Translations under genes and position numbers: made by a program
In this document: positions 45,286 through 56,433 of the stretch, piece by piece
Numbering within the stretch: the stretch's first letter is position 1
Layout of the letters: each line of letters starts with the position of its first letter
The notes under the pieces: generated by a model
The model's database searches: none
What the model was told of the DNA's origin: nothing
Seen by the model: only the letters and a program-made list of their open reading frames with translations
From: Bipolaris cookei
Taxonomy: Eukaryota; Ascomycota; Dothideomycetes; Pleosporales; Pleosporaceae
Assembly: GCA_002286855.1 (NCBI GenBank)
Contig: NRSV01000019.1
Location: 251,389-315,388, forward strand
Direction: 5' to 3'
DNA length: 64,000 bases

Positions 45286-46188
45286 ATGTCCACAGAAGCC
45301 CTCTTCAAAAAAGACCAGCCCATACATTGGATTCTCGACTGGGACGGCACCATCACCAAAAAAGACACCCTAGATGCCCTCGTCAGCATATCTGCAGCAG
45401 AAAACCCCGACTTCCCCACCATGGACCACTGGAAATCCGTCTCACAGGCATACATTGACGACTACACTGCCACACTGAAACAGCTTATCCCAACCGGCGC
45501 TCTCCCAACAACAATAGTCGAGGAAAAACAGCTTCTAGCCAGACTGAAAGAAGTAGAGCAGCGCAGTCTTGACCGCGTACATTCATATGGCATATTCACT
45601 AATCTCACCCGCCAAGGCATCGAACTAGGAGCCAGTCGGGTGGTAGAATCAAGCCAGGTGCAACTTCGCACTGGCTTCCCTTCGTTCTTCAAGCACATCC
45701 AGTCGCGCGAGTATGACGTGTTGGCCATTCTGAGTGTGAACTGGTCTCGCCACTTCATTCATTCATGTCTTGCCGTATCCAACATCAGCATGGCCTCATA
45801 TGCCATTTTGTCCAACGAGCTCGACGGTATATCCGCTAGGGTGCCTTCGTCTGGTCGCATCGTCGCTGCAGCTTCGGGAGAGCCGGACCCCATTGTATCC
45901 AGTGGAGACAAACTGCAAAAATTTGAAGACATGCAGGAGGTAAATATGCCTAAAGTGTACATTGGTGATAGCTGGACAGATATTGAGTGTCTGCTAGCTG
46001 CAGACCTTGGTATCTGCATCCGCGATGATCCCATGAGTAGCTCGCAGAAGACGCTTGTCGAGGCGCTGACAAGGCTGGGAGTAGTACTCCCAAGGCTAGA
46101 AGATTGGGAGAAGCATAAAGGGCGCGGTATTGTTTGGGCCAGAGACTTTACAGAAGTATTTGAATGGGCAGAGAATGGCTTGCAGTAA
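45286..46188 (+). CDS. HAD-superfamily phosphatase-like hydrolase, 300 aa
   Basis: Intronless. HAD motif I is DWDGT at residues 18-22 (Asp18 nucleophile, Asp20 general acid/base). The Ser of LSVNWS serves as motif II, and IGDSWTDIECLLAADLGI is motif III/IV with the metal-binding Asp pair. The helical cap lies between motifs I and II, as in phosphoserine-phosphatase-like HADs of fungi. The substrate is unknown. The start at 45286 (MSTEALFKKD) places motif I at a normal distance. An in-frame ATG at 45172 would add 38 residues rich in Arg, His and Tyr, which could be a weak mitochondrial signal but more likely is the 5' leader. Confidence 0.85.
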   Translation: MSTEALFKKDQPIHWILDWDGTITKKDTLDALVSISAAENPDFPTMDHWKSVSQAYIDDYTATLKQLIPTGALPTTIVEEKQLLARLKEVEQRSLDRVHSYGIFTNLTRQGIELGASRVVESSQVQLRTGFPSFFKHIQSREYDVLAILSVNWSRHFIHSCLAVSNISMASYAILSNELDGISARVPSSGRIVAAASGEPDPIVSSGDKLQKFEDMQEVNMPKVYIGDSWTDIECLLAADLGICIRDDPMSSSQKTLVEALTRLGVVLPRLEDWEKHKGRGIVWARDFTEVFEWAENGLQ

Positions 46189-46287
46189 CTATTCGTTGCA
46201 ACTGAACCGAAATCAAACTATATGAATGCTGCATTTCCTGACCGCGGAGATGACACCAAACACGCCCCGCTATGCAAATGAAATGAT

Positions 46288-49200
46288 TTAGACCTCTGTC
46301 TCAATATCGTCTCCGTGTCTTTCGTGATGGTGGAAGATGTGTCCCACTTTCCTCTTTCCCCTATCGCCCACGTGCTTCATCCAAGCCAGCGTCCGCGGCC
46401 CCTTCCATTGCATGATTCCTCTGTTCTTGCGATGTAGCGTCTTGTGAGATGCTTTATACTCCTTTAACTGTGTAATTGGGCCTCTGCCGCGGTCTTCACT
46501 CATCTTTGAATCGGTTTTTCTGTGCTTTTGAAGAAAATTAGGCCCCATATTACCACCGTCGTCCTTGGGGTCTTCCTCATGTTCGTCGTCTTCATCGTCA
46601 GATGAGTCGGAGCTGTCGGAACTGTCTTCTTCAGTTTCCTTGTTGTCGTTGATACCAGGTTTCTCCGAGTCATCCGAATCCTCCCAATTGGCCCATTCTT
46701 GATCATTGCAAGTGTCCAGCACTTCCATGACGTTGGCGAGATGCTTATCACCCTTTGACAGCTTCTCATGATATCCAGATAGGCCAGACCACATTGTCAG
46801 TGTGACCTCAATCTCGCCCACCTTTTCACCATACGAATCGAGCACATTGCTTTCTGCACGTTTCAAATCGCCTTTCCAGAGAGTAAGACGTTTTGTTTGC
46901 TCCTCATTATCTGGAATGTCCTTGAGCCAGAAGATGCAAAACGCATGTGTGCGATCTCTCAACGTGGCATCCTGTCTGAATTCGAAAATCAATGGTGCAC
47001 AGTAGCGTGCGCACACGGGCAAGCGGATCGGTCGGCTTTTCCTTGTAGTCCAAACAGGCTGGCCATCCTCCGAGTGGACGTTACCTTTACGCCCACGTGA
47101 ATGCAATTTTCCATGGTCTAGTGGAGAGCGAACCTTGAGTCGGAGGGGCCCTATGTCGCTCGGAACATCGACACCTTTGATATATGGTTTGATATCCACA
47201 GTTCCATAATCCCAGCCACGCAGTTCCCGGGGAAGTTGGACCTGCACGCTTCGGAAAACCATGGAGACGCGCATGCGTCCATAGCCATTTCCTCCAGAAA
47301 GCGGGAAGATGGAGTTAATCTGGCTGCGCTCTTTAAACACTCTCTCCAACAGGAGATAGACAATGCCTAGTAAAGCATCATCTTCATGGACGCGAGCATC
47401 GCGGACAGCAATATGCACTTCAGTATTACGCACATCTCGGATGAAACGTTCACATCCAGCGTTGAAAAAGGGCTTCGAGTTCTTTGGCTTAGTCCGGGTT
47501 TTGAAGATTTTCTTGTGGTTGAGGATGATGTTGCAATATGCCGAAGGGAGATCGTCACCTTCTTCTTCCTCGTCAGTAGCCTCCGCTGAAGCTTTCTGCT
47601 TGTTCAAAGTTTCCAACTCCAATCCGGTAATCTGATGGATCTGGATGCTAAGAATACCGGACGGATAGTCTTCAGAAGGTGGGGAAGCAATGATGAGTTC
47701 ATCTTGGCGGCTTTTGAAATCTTCAGCCTTCTGCTGTTCCACCTCATTTCGGTGATCCTCGCTTGCCTCCCGAAGCTTGCCCTCCGCTTCCTTATATACC
47801 TTGTCTTTCAACTGTTGGATAGATTTCACGCCTGGGTCCTCCTCTTGCATCGTTAGCTGGTCGTCGGTAATCCTAGTTTTCGAAAAGTAGCCGACACTCC
47901 AGCTCAGTTTTCCAGGCATACCTTGCCCAGCCTTTAGAGCATGGAAGCCGTCTTCGCGATCTTGCATTCTGCCGTTGGTTTCATTACTCTTCATTAGGTC
48001 TTTGAGATTCAGTTCAATACGTCCGAGATCATCGTCAGCGGTCATGCGATCGGAGTCCCACAGTTGAAGTCTCAGCTTTTCGTCAACATTCAGCTCGTCA
48101 CGAGTGACACAAACGAAGCACCACTCATCCCAATGGGGCTCCATATCCGATTTCAAGACATGCGTAGACCAGAGCGGCTTGCCAAATTTGGCCCAGCCTA
48201 CACTGACATAAGGATCCGCGGAACCACCCCAGGGACCGATCTTTGTGTCTCCCTCCTTGAAGTCGAAAGCATGTTTGATGTGCACCATGATTACGCCCTG
48301 TGCAACTGTGTCCTTCTTGAAGTCATCTCCCATCATCATGTCTTTGAGATCCAGTGTCAAAGACTTGGGCGCGACATATTCGGCTAGGGCGGCGTCCATG
48401 GACGACTGAACGAATTTGGAGATTAGAGGGACATCCATGAGATTAGGACCCTTTTTTATGAGCGGGACGCAAGATAGAGTCACTTTCGGCTGACCCATGA
48501 AGGCCATGGTGCAAATAGAAAAGAACGGAGGATCTGGGCATAGCTGTAGACGAAAGCGCATAACGCCAACCATACCCGCAAGGTCAACCCAGACAGCTTT
48601 ACCACGTTAGTGAGTTACAAAAGTGCGTAACGGCTCAACTTACGTAGCTTAACGTTTCCTGGTAGGTAGAAAGCCAGCAGCAAATGTGCATGCTTCGCGC
48701 GTGTCTTGACGCCTTGTCCTGTTGAAGGTCTGTACGCGAATGCGATTTCCAGGTTCACAAAGTCACCATCTTCAGCCTCCATGGTATCATGGCCTGGTAT
48801 CCCTTCTTCGCCTTCTTCATCATCTGGCACAGTACGGTCGTCTTTCTCTTCATCTGAAGATTTAAGATTTCCATCAGCGCCCACTGATCGAGCAGCTGCT
48901 CCCGTTGGTAGCCAGCGAACGCCGAGGATACGAAGAGCCTCGCTACCCTGACCAATATCTTCAACTGCCACCATACGAACCATACTAGGAAGAGAAGCTT
49001 GCATCACATCCTGCAGTTGTTAGTTTGAGAAATCGCCATGTGTATTTTTGTACCCACCTCAAGCGTATCGGAGATGCTCGTGAATAGATCGGGATTGATT
49101 AATGGCCATACTGATGCAAAGAGTGAGTTCAGCCATTGTGTGCTTTCGGCCGTCTGGGTTTTGGCCAATTCTTGACCGCGTTCCCGCTCTGCTCTCCAAA

Positions 49201-50116
49201 CTTCCACATCCCATACATTCTTAATCTTGTTCTCTGACCATTGGCGCATAAACAGGATAATGGCTCCGGATACTATTGCCATTACACTGAGCTCAGCAAG
49301 CTTGAGCAGCTGTCTTGTCCAACCTGTAGAATGACGCGTTGGCCAGAACAAGGCATTAACCAACATTAAACTAATAGCGGCAGCACCCACGCCAACAGTC
49401 ACAGCATGCATGTAGACTGTAGAAATCTCATCTCGCGTCCGGTCAAAGGACGGAGGGGGGAACAAGACTTCTATGCCTGCATGGACTTCTTGCAATTCAT
49501 GACTTTCGACTTGCAATTGCTCGTCACTTTTATTGATGGCATTAGTGCCGGTCGCTGTCCGAGGATCTGAGCCGGGCGGTGATGAGTTCTTTGCAGTGCT
49601 CTTCATCTCTCGATCGGTGAGATCGTGAACTTTGATAGGCAGATGGGTAATCGGATCGGTGACTAAGCGCTCTGTGCCATCAGCCTTGAAGTGCTTCATC
49701 TGTTTGCGGGCTTTTCTAGGATTTGCCGATTTCAACCCGCCTTCTGTTGTGTCTTCCGCCTCTTGCTCATCATCCATATCTTGGGGTGCATCTCTTTGGT
49801 CGTTACTGGGTACTGTCTTGCCAGCATGATCTTCAGCAATTTCATCGTCTCGCGGGAGATTCTTGTTTGTAGCTGGGTACGGCCCGTTTCCATCATTGGC
49901 CTGCTCCACGTCTCTTCCAAACCTGAAGACGTCTACAGCGTCGCCAAGCCGATCGCGTTTGCTCGGTTCATTGCTCTTGCCATCTGGGTTCCCGTACGCT
50001 TGTTGCCTCCTCTGCTTCTCCTCGCGATACTTCTGAACTGTAGGAATTGGATTGTGTGCATTGTGTGGTCGTCGGTAGTCCCTGTGTTGAGCATCTACGT
50101 CGTCCACGCCGGACAT
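46288..50116 (-). CDS. Mug190/tricalbin-like SMP-C2 lipid-transfer protein, 1244 aa
   Basis: Exons 50116-49058, 49010-48644, 48596-46288. The polar N-terminal 220 residues precede two hydrophobic segments (about 225-285: VYMHAVTVGVGAAAISLMLVNALF and LSVMAIVSGAIILFMRQW), an ER hairpin. An SMP-type lipid-binding domain follows (LNSLFASVWPLINP through LRKLPVWVDLAGMVGVMRFRLQL to the SKFVQSSMDAALAEYV region). At least two C2 domains come next: GVIMVHIKHAFDF...SADPYVSVGW near 600 and GILSIQIHQITGLE near 810. The C-terminus is highly acidic (DSSDSSDSSDDEDDE) and then basic. This is the layout of fungal proteins named for S. pombe mug190, related to tricalbins at ER-plasma membrane contacts. Both introns restore phase through conserved-looking sequence. 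Confidence 0.87.
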
Positions 50117-50689
50117 GGTGAGACGTTTGGCAATAATATGTGCTGTCGGCGGTATGCTCGAGTGATGGAAGCAAAGGTGAGAGGAGTTTGTTACGAATAC
50201 ATCTGTATGTCTGACTGCCAGGAAACAAGGAACGCGTCGATGCCCTGAAACCCACAATAGCAGCTCAGCATTCGTGTGCACGACAGGGTAGAATTTCCCT
50301 TTTCTTCACAGTTGACGTAGGTACGCGCCTGAGTTTCCACGACATTGGCCACACCTCGCCCATGCAGCTCCACTTTATGCGCCAGCGCCACACCACCCAT
50401 GAATGCGGCGCCGAAGAGCCGTTCGTGCTTTTGGGAGTGGTAAAGCGATGACGTCGCCACAATCTGTCACGCCACATCAAGCCACTCCTATTGCGGGGAC
50501 TGCCAAGCCCCTGCCGATCGGCCCCACCATGCCCTCCGTCTCTACCGAGTAGTTGTGAGGTATGCCTTGTTTTAGCGACATATAGTATGTATAAAGGCAC
50601 CAGGCATATCGGGCATGGAATATAGACTGATCACATTCGCACCAGGGGTATCAATTGCAAATTATCGTCACGCTGTGAGTAGCCTCTCA
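50117..50689. other. Upstream region of the Mug190-like gene
   Basis: 573 bp between the start of the SMP-C2 gene and the 3' end of RSA4, both on the minus strand. It holds the promoter of the former and the 3' flank of the latter. No motif is recognised. Confidence 0.4.
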
Positions 50690-52225
50690 TCAGTTGCTCC
50701 AAATCCGCACTTGCTTGTCTGCACCACCGCTCCCGACTCTCTCTCCGTCCGGACTCCAGTCTAACGCAAACACCTGGTCTTTGTGTCCTGGCAAGTCTTC
50801 TTTCAGCCTCCTGGTTCTCATGTCCCACACCTTCAATGTCGTGTCTTTGCTGCAGCTCGCCAGCAACCGGCTATCAGCAGAGAAGCACGTCATATATACA
50901 GGACCGACATGTCCCCTCAGGGTGTCGATGAACTTTCCATCTCGAGCCGACCACAACTTGACATGATTATCCCAAGCTCCCGATGCTAAGATGGAACCAT
51001 CGGGCGAGAAGGTCACTTGGTTGATCTGCTTCTGATGGCCGGTCATCCTATTCACTGGTTTCGTGCTTGTCAAGGGCGTCCATAGTATGATTGTGCAGTC
51101 TTCAGAGGCAGTTGCCAAGCGCTCTATCACTTCACCGTTGATTGTGGCGGCTTTCTCGAATCGTGCTTTCGCTTTGGCAAGCTTCTCTTCTTGCGTGGCC
51201 GGCACCTTGCGCGTATGATCATGATACGAGGTTCTCAAGACAAAGTCTGTGGAAAGGGCGAGATGGTTGACCCAATGCGCGTGGCCTTGTAGCGTATTGA
51301 TCAAAGTGCCTTTTGCTGCATCCCATACCTTGATGGTCTTGTCATGAGAGGCAGTATACATTCGTCCAGTACCACCCCATTTTACGCAAGTCACGTTGCC
51401 CTTGTGCCCTGATAGAGCGAAATCAATCCTGTTGCCTATTGCGTCCCACACTCTTACGGTACCGTCCTTGGATGATGATGCTACTCGCGGTCGGCCAGGC
51501 TCTTGCAAGTGATATGGCTCCCAGGAGAGGGATGTGATAAAGCCAGTATGGCCCTTGAGCGAGCCTCCAATCTGCTTTCCCGTGTTCGGGTCCCATATCC
51601 TCACCTCTCTGTCGTATCCACCGGACGCCAGTAGGGAGCCGTCGGGTGAATAGCTGACAGCCAGAACCCACCCCGAATGTCCTTTCATCGTATGTACTGG
51701 TGTGCCTGTGTCGCAATCCCATACCCTGACTGTCTTGTCTCCACTTCCACTCGCCATCCTGCTGGAGCTGACTGGCGAGAAGTTTATAGACAAGATGTTG
51801 TCGCCATGTCCTGACACAGCTGCTGAGCACCGCGAGACCGCTTTGACGCGAAAAACAGCCTGTGGCGCATATTGGAGTACTATCTCAGCTTCTGCTGATG
51901 CCTTTCCTGGCTTAACTAGCGCGTTGTATAGATCATCCTTGTCTGCAAGCGCTTCAGTTGTACCGTCAGGAAAGAACCGATACGGTATTTGGTCGTCTGC
52001 CTGGTCTTTAAGATTGTTCAGGAGCAGCTCCAGATTCTTGGTCGATGCTTGCGACAACGGGACGGTAAGAACGGGGAGATTGCCGCTTTCGCCTGTGGCC
52101 TGGTCCACGAAGCGCACTCGCACTGTGCCATCGGGTATGGAGGTGTCAATGTCTTGTTGTTGTCGTGCGACTTCGGCTTGCGCTCGCTTCTGACGCTTCG
52201 ACGGAGGTGGATATAGGGTCGCCAT
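50690..52225 (-). CDS. RSA4: Ribosome assembly protein 4 (Rsa4/NLE1/Notchless), 511 aa
   Basis: Intronless. Nuclear factor of 60S pre-ribosomes whose N-terminal domain is pulled by the AAA ATPase Rea1/Mdn1. The start at 52225 gives MATLYPPPSKRQKRAQ, and the frame is open 27 codons further but those look unrelated. The NLE domain (about 35-130) includes TVRVRFVDQATGE and LPVLTVPLSQ. Eight WD repeats follow, e.g. GHGDNILSINFSPVSSSRMA, GHSGWVLAVSYSPDG, GHKGNVTCVKWGG, GHQKQINQVTFSPDG and GHKDQVFALDWSPDGERVGS, ending in KQVRIWSN. Repeat order and the region between repeats 4 and 5 fit Rsa4 rather than other WD proteins. Head-to-head with MSH4. Confidence 0.95.
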   Translation of the reverse strand: MATLYPPPSKRQKRAQAEVARQQQDIDTSIPDGTVRVRFVDQATGESGNLPVLTVPLSQASTKNLELLLNNLKDQADDQIPYRFFPDGTTEALADKDDLYNALVKPGKASAEAEIVLQYAPQAVFRVKAVSRCSAAVSGHGDNILSINFSPVSSSRMASGSGDKTVRVWDCDTGTPVHTMKGHSGWVLAVSYSPDGSLLASGGYDREVRIWDPNTGKQIGGSLKGHTGFITSLSWEPYHLQEPGRPRVASSSKDGTVRVWDAIGNRIDFALSGHKGNVTCVKWGGTGRMYTASHDKTIKVWDAAKGTLINTLQGHAHWVNHLALSTDFVLRTSYHDHTRKVPATQEEKLAKAKARFEKAATINGEVIERLATASEDCTIILWTPLTSTKPVNRMTGHQKQINQVTFSPDGSILASGAWDNHVKLWSARDGKFIDTLRGHVGPVYMTCFSADSRLLASCSKDTTLKVWDMRTRRLKEDLPGHKDQVFALDWSPDGERVGSGGADKQVRIWSN

Positions 52226-52539
52226 AGCTTGTGCAGTTTTCCAGGAGTGATTGGGGAGGTGATGAACACAATCTGCCCGAATTGTATGTACTTGAAGAAG
52301 CCCCACTGGTCGAAGAGCGCTGGAAAATAATTTCTGATGCTGCTATCGACAACGACCGCGCTAGTGGGTACTGGTACCAAAGATACGCGCTAAGTATTCC
52401 CCCCCCCCCCACCCCACTTCTCGACGCGTCTTCCAATACCTTTACTCCATTCATCTCAACTTATTACAAGCCGCGTCCAGTGAATCAGGCAATCTGCACA
52501 TACCAATACTTACCTGCTGACTACACAGTATTAACTACA
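52226..52539. promoter_or_regulatory. Bidirectional promoter of RSA4 and MSH4
   Basis: 314 bp between the two divergent start codons. Contains a run of 12 C at 52399-52410. The MSH4 frame stays open back to an ATG at 52231, six bases from the RSA4 start, but that extension does not look conserved. Confidence 0.5.
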
Positions 52540-55500
52540 ATGATTCAGCGATCCAAGCCGCAGACTTCTCAAAGTACCTCTGGGTCCATGTCGTATGGCT
52601 ATGTTGGCTACGATACCACTACAGCGTCACGCCCAGAAACTCGCAGAAACACTGGCAGGCCCTCTAATGCAAGGCCGAGGACTGGTGCTTCTACTATTGC
52701 CAAGGTTGACAACCAGTATGTTGTCTGTGCCGTTGCCGAATCTCGTGGTATCTCACCCACAGTCGGCCTGGCCTTTGTGAACCTTGACACAGCAGAGGCA
52801 GTGCTCTGTCAGATTTGCGACAGCCAGACCTTTGTTCGAACCGTTCACAAGCTGAGAGTATACAGCCCTTCAGAGATCTTGATTGTATCGACTGCTGCAA
52901 GTCCAAAGTCGAAGCTCTTTTCTATCATCGAGGAAAACCTTGAGGATATTGGCAGTAACCTAACATTACTCGACCGGCGCTATTGGGCCGAATCAACTGG
53001 ATATGAATATATCCAAACTCTAGCCTTCAAGGAAGATGTCGAAGCTATCCATATTTCCGTCGCAGGTAACTATTACGCCGTATGCTGCATTGCGGCGGTA
53101 AGTTCTTCGGTGCACTTTTAACTACGTGACATAACCAAGTTCGCAGGCGCTTAAGTACATTGACCTTGGCTTAAGTATGGTATTCGCCTTGCACTCGCTC
53201 AGGATGCGGTACGAGCCTTCTGAGGGATCTATGATGATTGATGTGTCGACCATCCATTCGCTTGAACTAGTCCAGAATCTTCGTGACCCCAAATCCAAGA
53301 ACTGTTTATTCGGTTTGATCAATGAGACATTGACGCCAATGGGTGCACGCTTGCTTCGGAGCAACATCCTGCAGCCGCTCACTGATCCTGAGGTGCTCAG
53401 TATGCGATACGCTGCTATAGATGACATGACCAAGAAGGAGGAGTTGTTTTTTGCTGTCCGCGCAGCATTAAAGAACTTTCTTGATGCCGACCGGATACTG
53501 ACAGCGTTGATCGTCACGCCAAACAAGCTTACTCTTCGTACCACAGAGCAAGCCATCAACCAAATCATTATGCTCAAGCAATTTGTCAACTCTGTGAACC
53601 CTGTCTACGAATCTCTTACTGGAACAGCCTCTGTTATGCTCAACAACATCCGCGAGCTCTGCGCGCCAGAGAATGTGGCCATCGTACAAGAATTGATTGA
53701 TCTTGTCATCAACGAAGACACTACTTACGCGAGGCAGCCCCTCGAACTCAGAAACCAACGAACATATGCTGTAAAATCCGGCGTTAACGGGCTCCTTGAC
53801 GTTGCACGGACTACTTATAAGGAAGCCACTGAAGATGTGTTTCAACACTCGACCGAGCTCATTCGTATGCCAATGCATTTTTGAATACGTGGATTTGTTT
53901 GCTAATCTCAACCAGAGGAATACGATATCAAATTAGATTTGAAGTATGAAACCGCCCGTCAGTTTTACATTAAGATTGCCTTATCAGAACTTGAAGGCAA
54001 GGCAATACCGCCAGTTTTCACGAACATAATTCGTCGCCACAATCACATTGAGTGCCAAACTGTGGAGTTGATGAAGCGCAACCAGAAGGCACGCAGCTAC
54101 CGATACCAAACTCGCGCATGCTAACGATTGGAAGATCAACGTGTCACACCAAGAAGTGATTCTCATGAGTGACTATAGTCATTTGCCTATGCATTTATGT
54201 CACCACTAAAATTGTGCAGGCGACGAAGCCGTCGGAAATCTTACAGAACAAGTACGCAGCCACATGTCGATATTGTTCAAGGTTTGTGAAGCCGTGGCAA
54301 TGCTGGATGTGGCAAGTCCCAGTCGCTGTTTTACCATAGTCTAGAAGCTCATAGATCATAGATTGGAGCATTTGCGCACCTTGTCACAGTGAATAACTAT
54401 AGTAGGTGCGAGGCTTGTTTCGATGTAAAAACTAATATATTCTCAGCACAACCACAGCTTACAAACACATTAGCCATAGAGGCTGGGCGCCATCCTATCA
54501 AAGAAAAGATTATGCAAACCAAATTCATTCCAAATGATGCCTATGCTACACAGCAAACTCGATTTCAGATCATCACCGGATGCAACATGAGTGGCAAAAG
54601 TACTTACATTCGGTCCCTTGCTCTCATGACCATCATGGCTCAGATCGGTTGCTAGTAAGTGACGATTCTTTCAATTCGTCCATTGCAGTCATTTATTATA
54701 TACAGTGTTCCTGCGAACTATGCATCCTTTCCAATACTTCACCAGCTATTTACCAGGATCGGAACCGACGACATTGTTGAAAGCAACGTTTCAACATTTG
54801 CGGCTGAGATGAGAGAGATTGCTTTCATCTTGCGCAACGTCGACCAACGCAGCTTGTATGAAATAAGCCATGATCACACTACAGCATTGCTGACCCCATT
54901 TTAGAATCATAGTTGATGAGCTGGGCCGTGGCACGAGCACAAGAGATGGTCTAGCCATTGCTTTGGCTATTGCGGAAGCTCTTCTCTCTAGCAGAGTAAG
55001 TGCTCAAACATGAACACTTGTCAAGATTAATATTTTTAGGCTCTCGTATGGTTCGCGACTCATTTCAAGGACCTCGCTACTATCATGAGTGAACGTGCTG
55101 GAGTTTTGAATCTACATCTAGCGGTTGATGTAAGTATTTGCGTCCTGATCAAATCATCAGCTTACCATTACAGATTCAAGACGAGCACAGCATGACGATG
55201 CTCTACAAAGCAACTCAAGGTGTCGCCAAAGAAGTGCACTATGGTCTGGCACTTGCTTGTGTCGTCCCACTACCTCCTGGTGTTGTGGAGCATGCTACAA
55301 ATGTCGCGCACAAAATTGAGCGTCATACTATTCGAAACAAGAAAGTGTCGGAAACAGTACTTAAAGAAAAGCGGCGAAAGCTTATCCTCAACCTCAAAGA
55401 GCATCTGGTTCAGGCGTACAACGGCGTACTGGAAGGAGAGGTCCTCTCTGCATGGCTAAGTGAATTACAGAAAGAGTTTGTGAACCGTATGACTGCTCTG

Positions 55501-55719
55501 GAAGCCGAAACCGCAAGTGTACACGATGAGAGTAATGAAGATACGGATGAGAATATGAGTGATAGAGATGCATATGATGAAGCGCGACCGAGCATGCATG
55601 TTAGGCAGCCGTCGGTCATATCGATCGATTCGCATGTTACTTCGACAGACTCCGAGTCTACAGTCCGGATAATGTCCGAAGCATCGACTGTACGTGCAGT
55701 TTCAGAAAATGAACGCTAG
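52540..55719 (+). CDS. MSH4: Meiotic MutS homolog Msh4, eleven exons, 899 aa
   Basis: Forms the Msh4-Msh5 heterodimer that stabilises crossover intermediates in meiosis. Exons: 52540-53097, 53147-53864, 53916-54088, 54135-54168, 54220-54311, 54362-54401, 54447-54654, 54706-54855, 54905-54995, 55040-55129, 55174-55719. There is no MutS domain I, as expected. The connector starts near AKVDNQYVVCAVAESRG. The core includes TLTPMGARLLRSNILQPL. The ATPase has Walker A TGCNMSGKST near residue 583, with Cys in place of the common Pro, then FVSTFAAEM-like SNVSTFAAEM, Walker B IIVDELGRGTSTRDG and WFATHFKDLA. Introns at 54089 and 54312 begin with GC (GCACGC and GCAAGT). No GT donor nearby gives the conserved reading, so both are GC-AG introns. 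The C-terminal 80 residues are Ser/Asp-rich. Confidence 0.9.
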
Positions 55720-56363
55720 CGAGATGGGCTCTGCCATTGGGAATTCAAAGCCGTGATAGACAAGCAGATTCATGCTTCAAGTTTCGCTATCGTGCTATCA
55801 GCATGGACGGAATAGCGTTTCGGGATGATTCTCAGTGTATAAATATGTAGTGTTTGAACAAAGGGAGCGGAGATTCTTGAACAGGTGGATGCACAGATAT
55901 CGAAAGTACATGAAAACGCTTTCAGTAATGAAGAAGATCTGATCAAGAAGATCTATAGTTCCAGCCTTCTCAAGTCCCTGTCCTCGAGCTTGCCGCTAAG
56001 TGTGCTCTCAGTGAAATACGCAAACACAAGCGCAGTTTTATTCTGATGTTCCAGTTGTTATCAACTTATCCAAATCTTCTCACTCGCGTTCGTAATCATG
56101 CATCTATCCAAGATTTTTGTAAAACCATAACCGCTCAGTCGTCAATAAAAACGTCGATGATTAGATAATTTATCGACTGATCATCAAATCATAGCCACTC
56201 GCCAAGATTCTTTGAGTTTTTTTTTTGCTAGAGTGAAAGATAGCTTGAGGCGTGACGCGCAGCGGTGCAAAAAGAGAACGGGCTAGTCAGTCTGATTTTC
56301 CCTTGACCAACCCGCAGCAAAACAAAAAATGTAGTCTACTCGCAATCGTGAGAAGGATGTTTT
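55720..56363. other. 3' flank of MSH4, nothing recognised
   Basis: About 640 bp. A T6 run on the minus strand (plus A6 at 56324-56329), 35 bp beyond the 3' end of the tRNA, is the probable RNA polymerase III terminator. Nothing else is seen. Confidence 0.45.
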
Positions 56364-56433
56364 GCATCCTCCGGGAGTCGAACCCGGGCCAATTGCTTGG
56401 AAGGCAATTATCCTACCGTTGGACCAAGAATGC
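56364..56433 (-). tRNA. tRNA-Gly (anticodon UCC)
   Basis: Read on the minus strand, the 70-nt sequence starts GCATTCT and ends AGGATGC, forming a complete 7-bp acceptor stem with one G-T pair. The anticodon arm is ATTGC-CTTCCAA-GCAAT with anticodon TCC. The T arm is CCGGG-TTCGACT-CCCGG. No intron and no encoded CCA. Confidence 0.95.

Noticed and set aside
52231..52539. N-terminal extension of MSH4 from an upstream in-frame ATG
   Set aside because: Would begin six bases from the RSA4 start, passes through a C12 run, and adds 103 residues that do not look like a MutS domain; Msh4 proteins normally begin near the connector domain.
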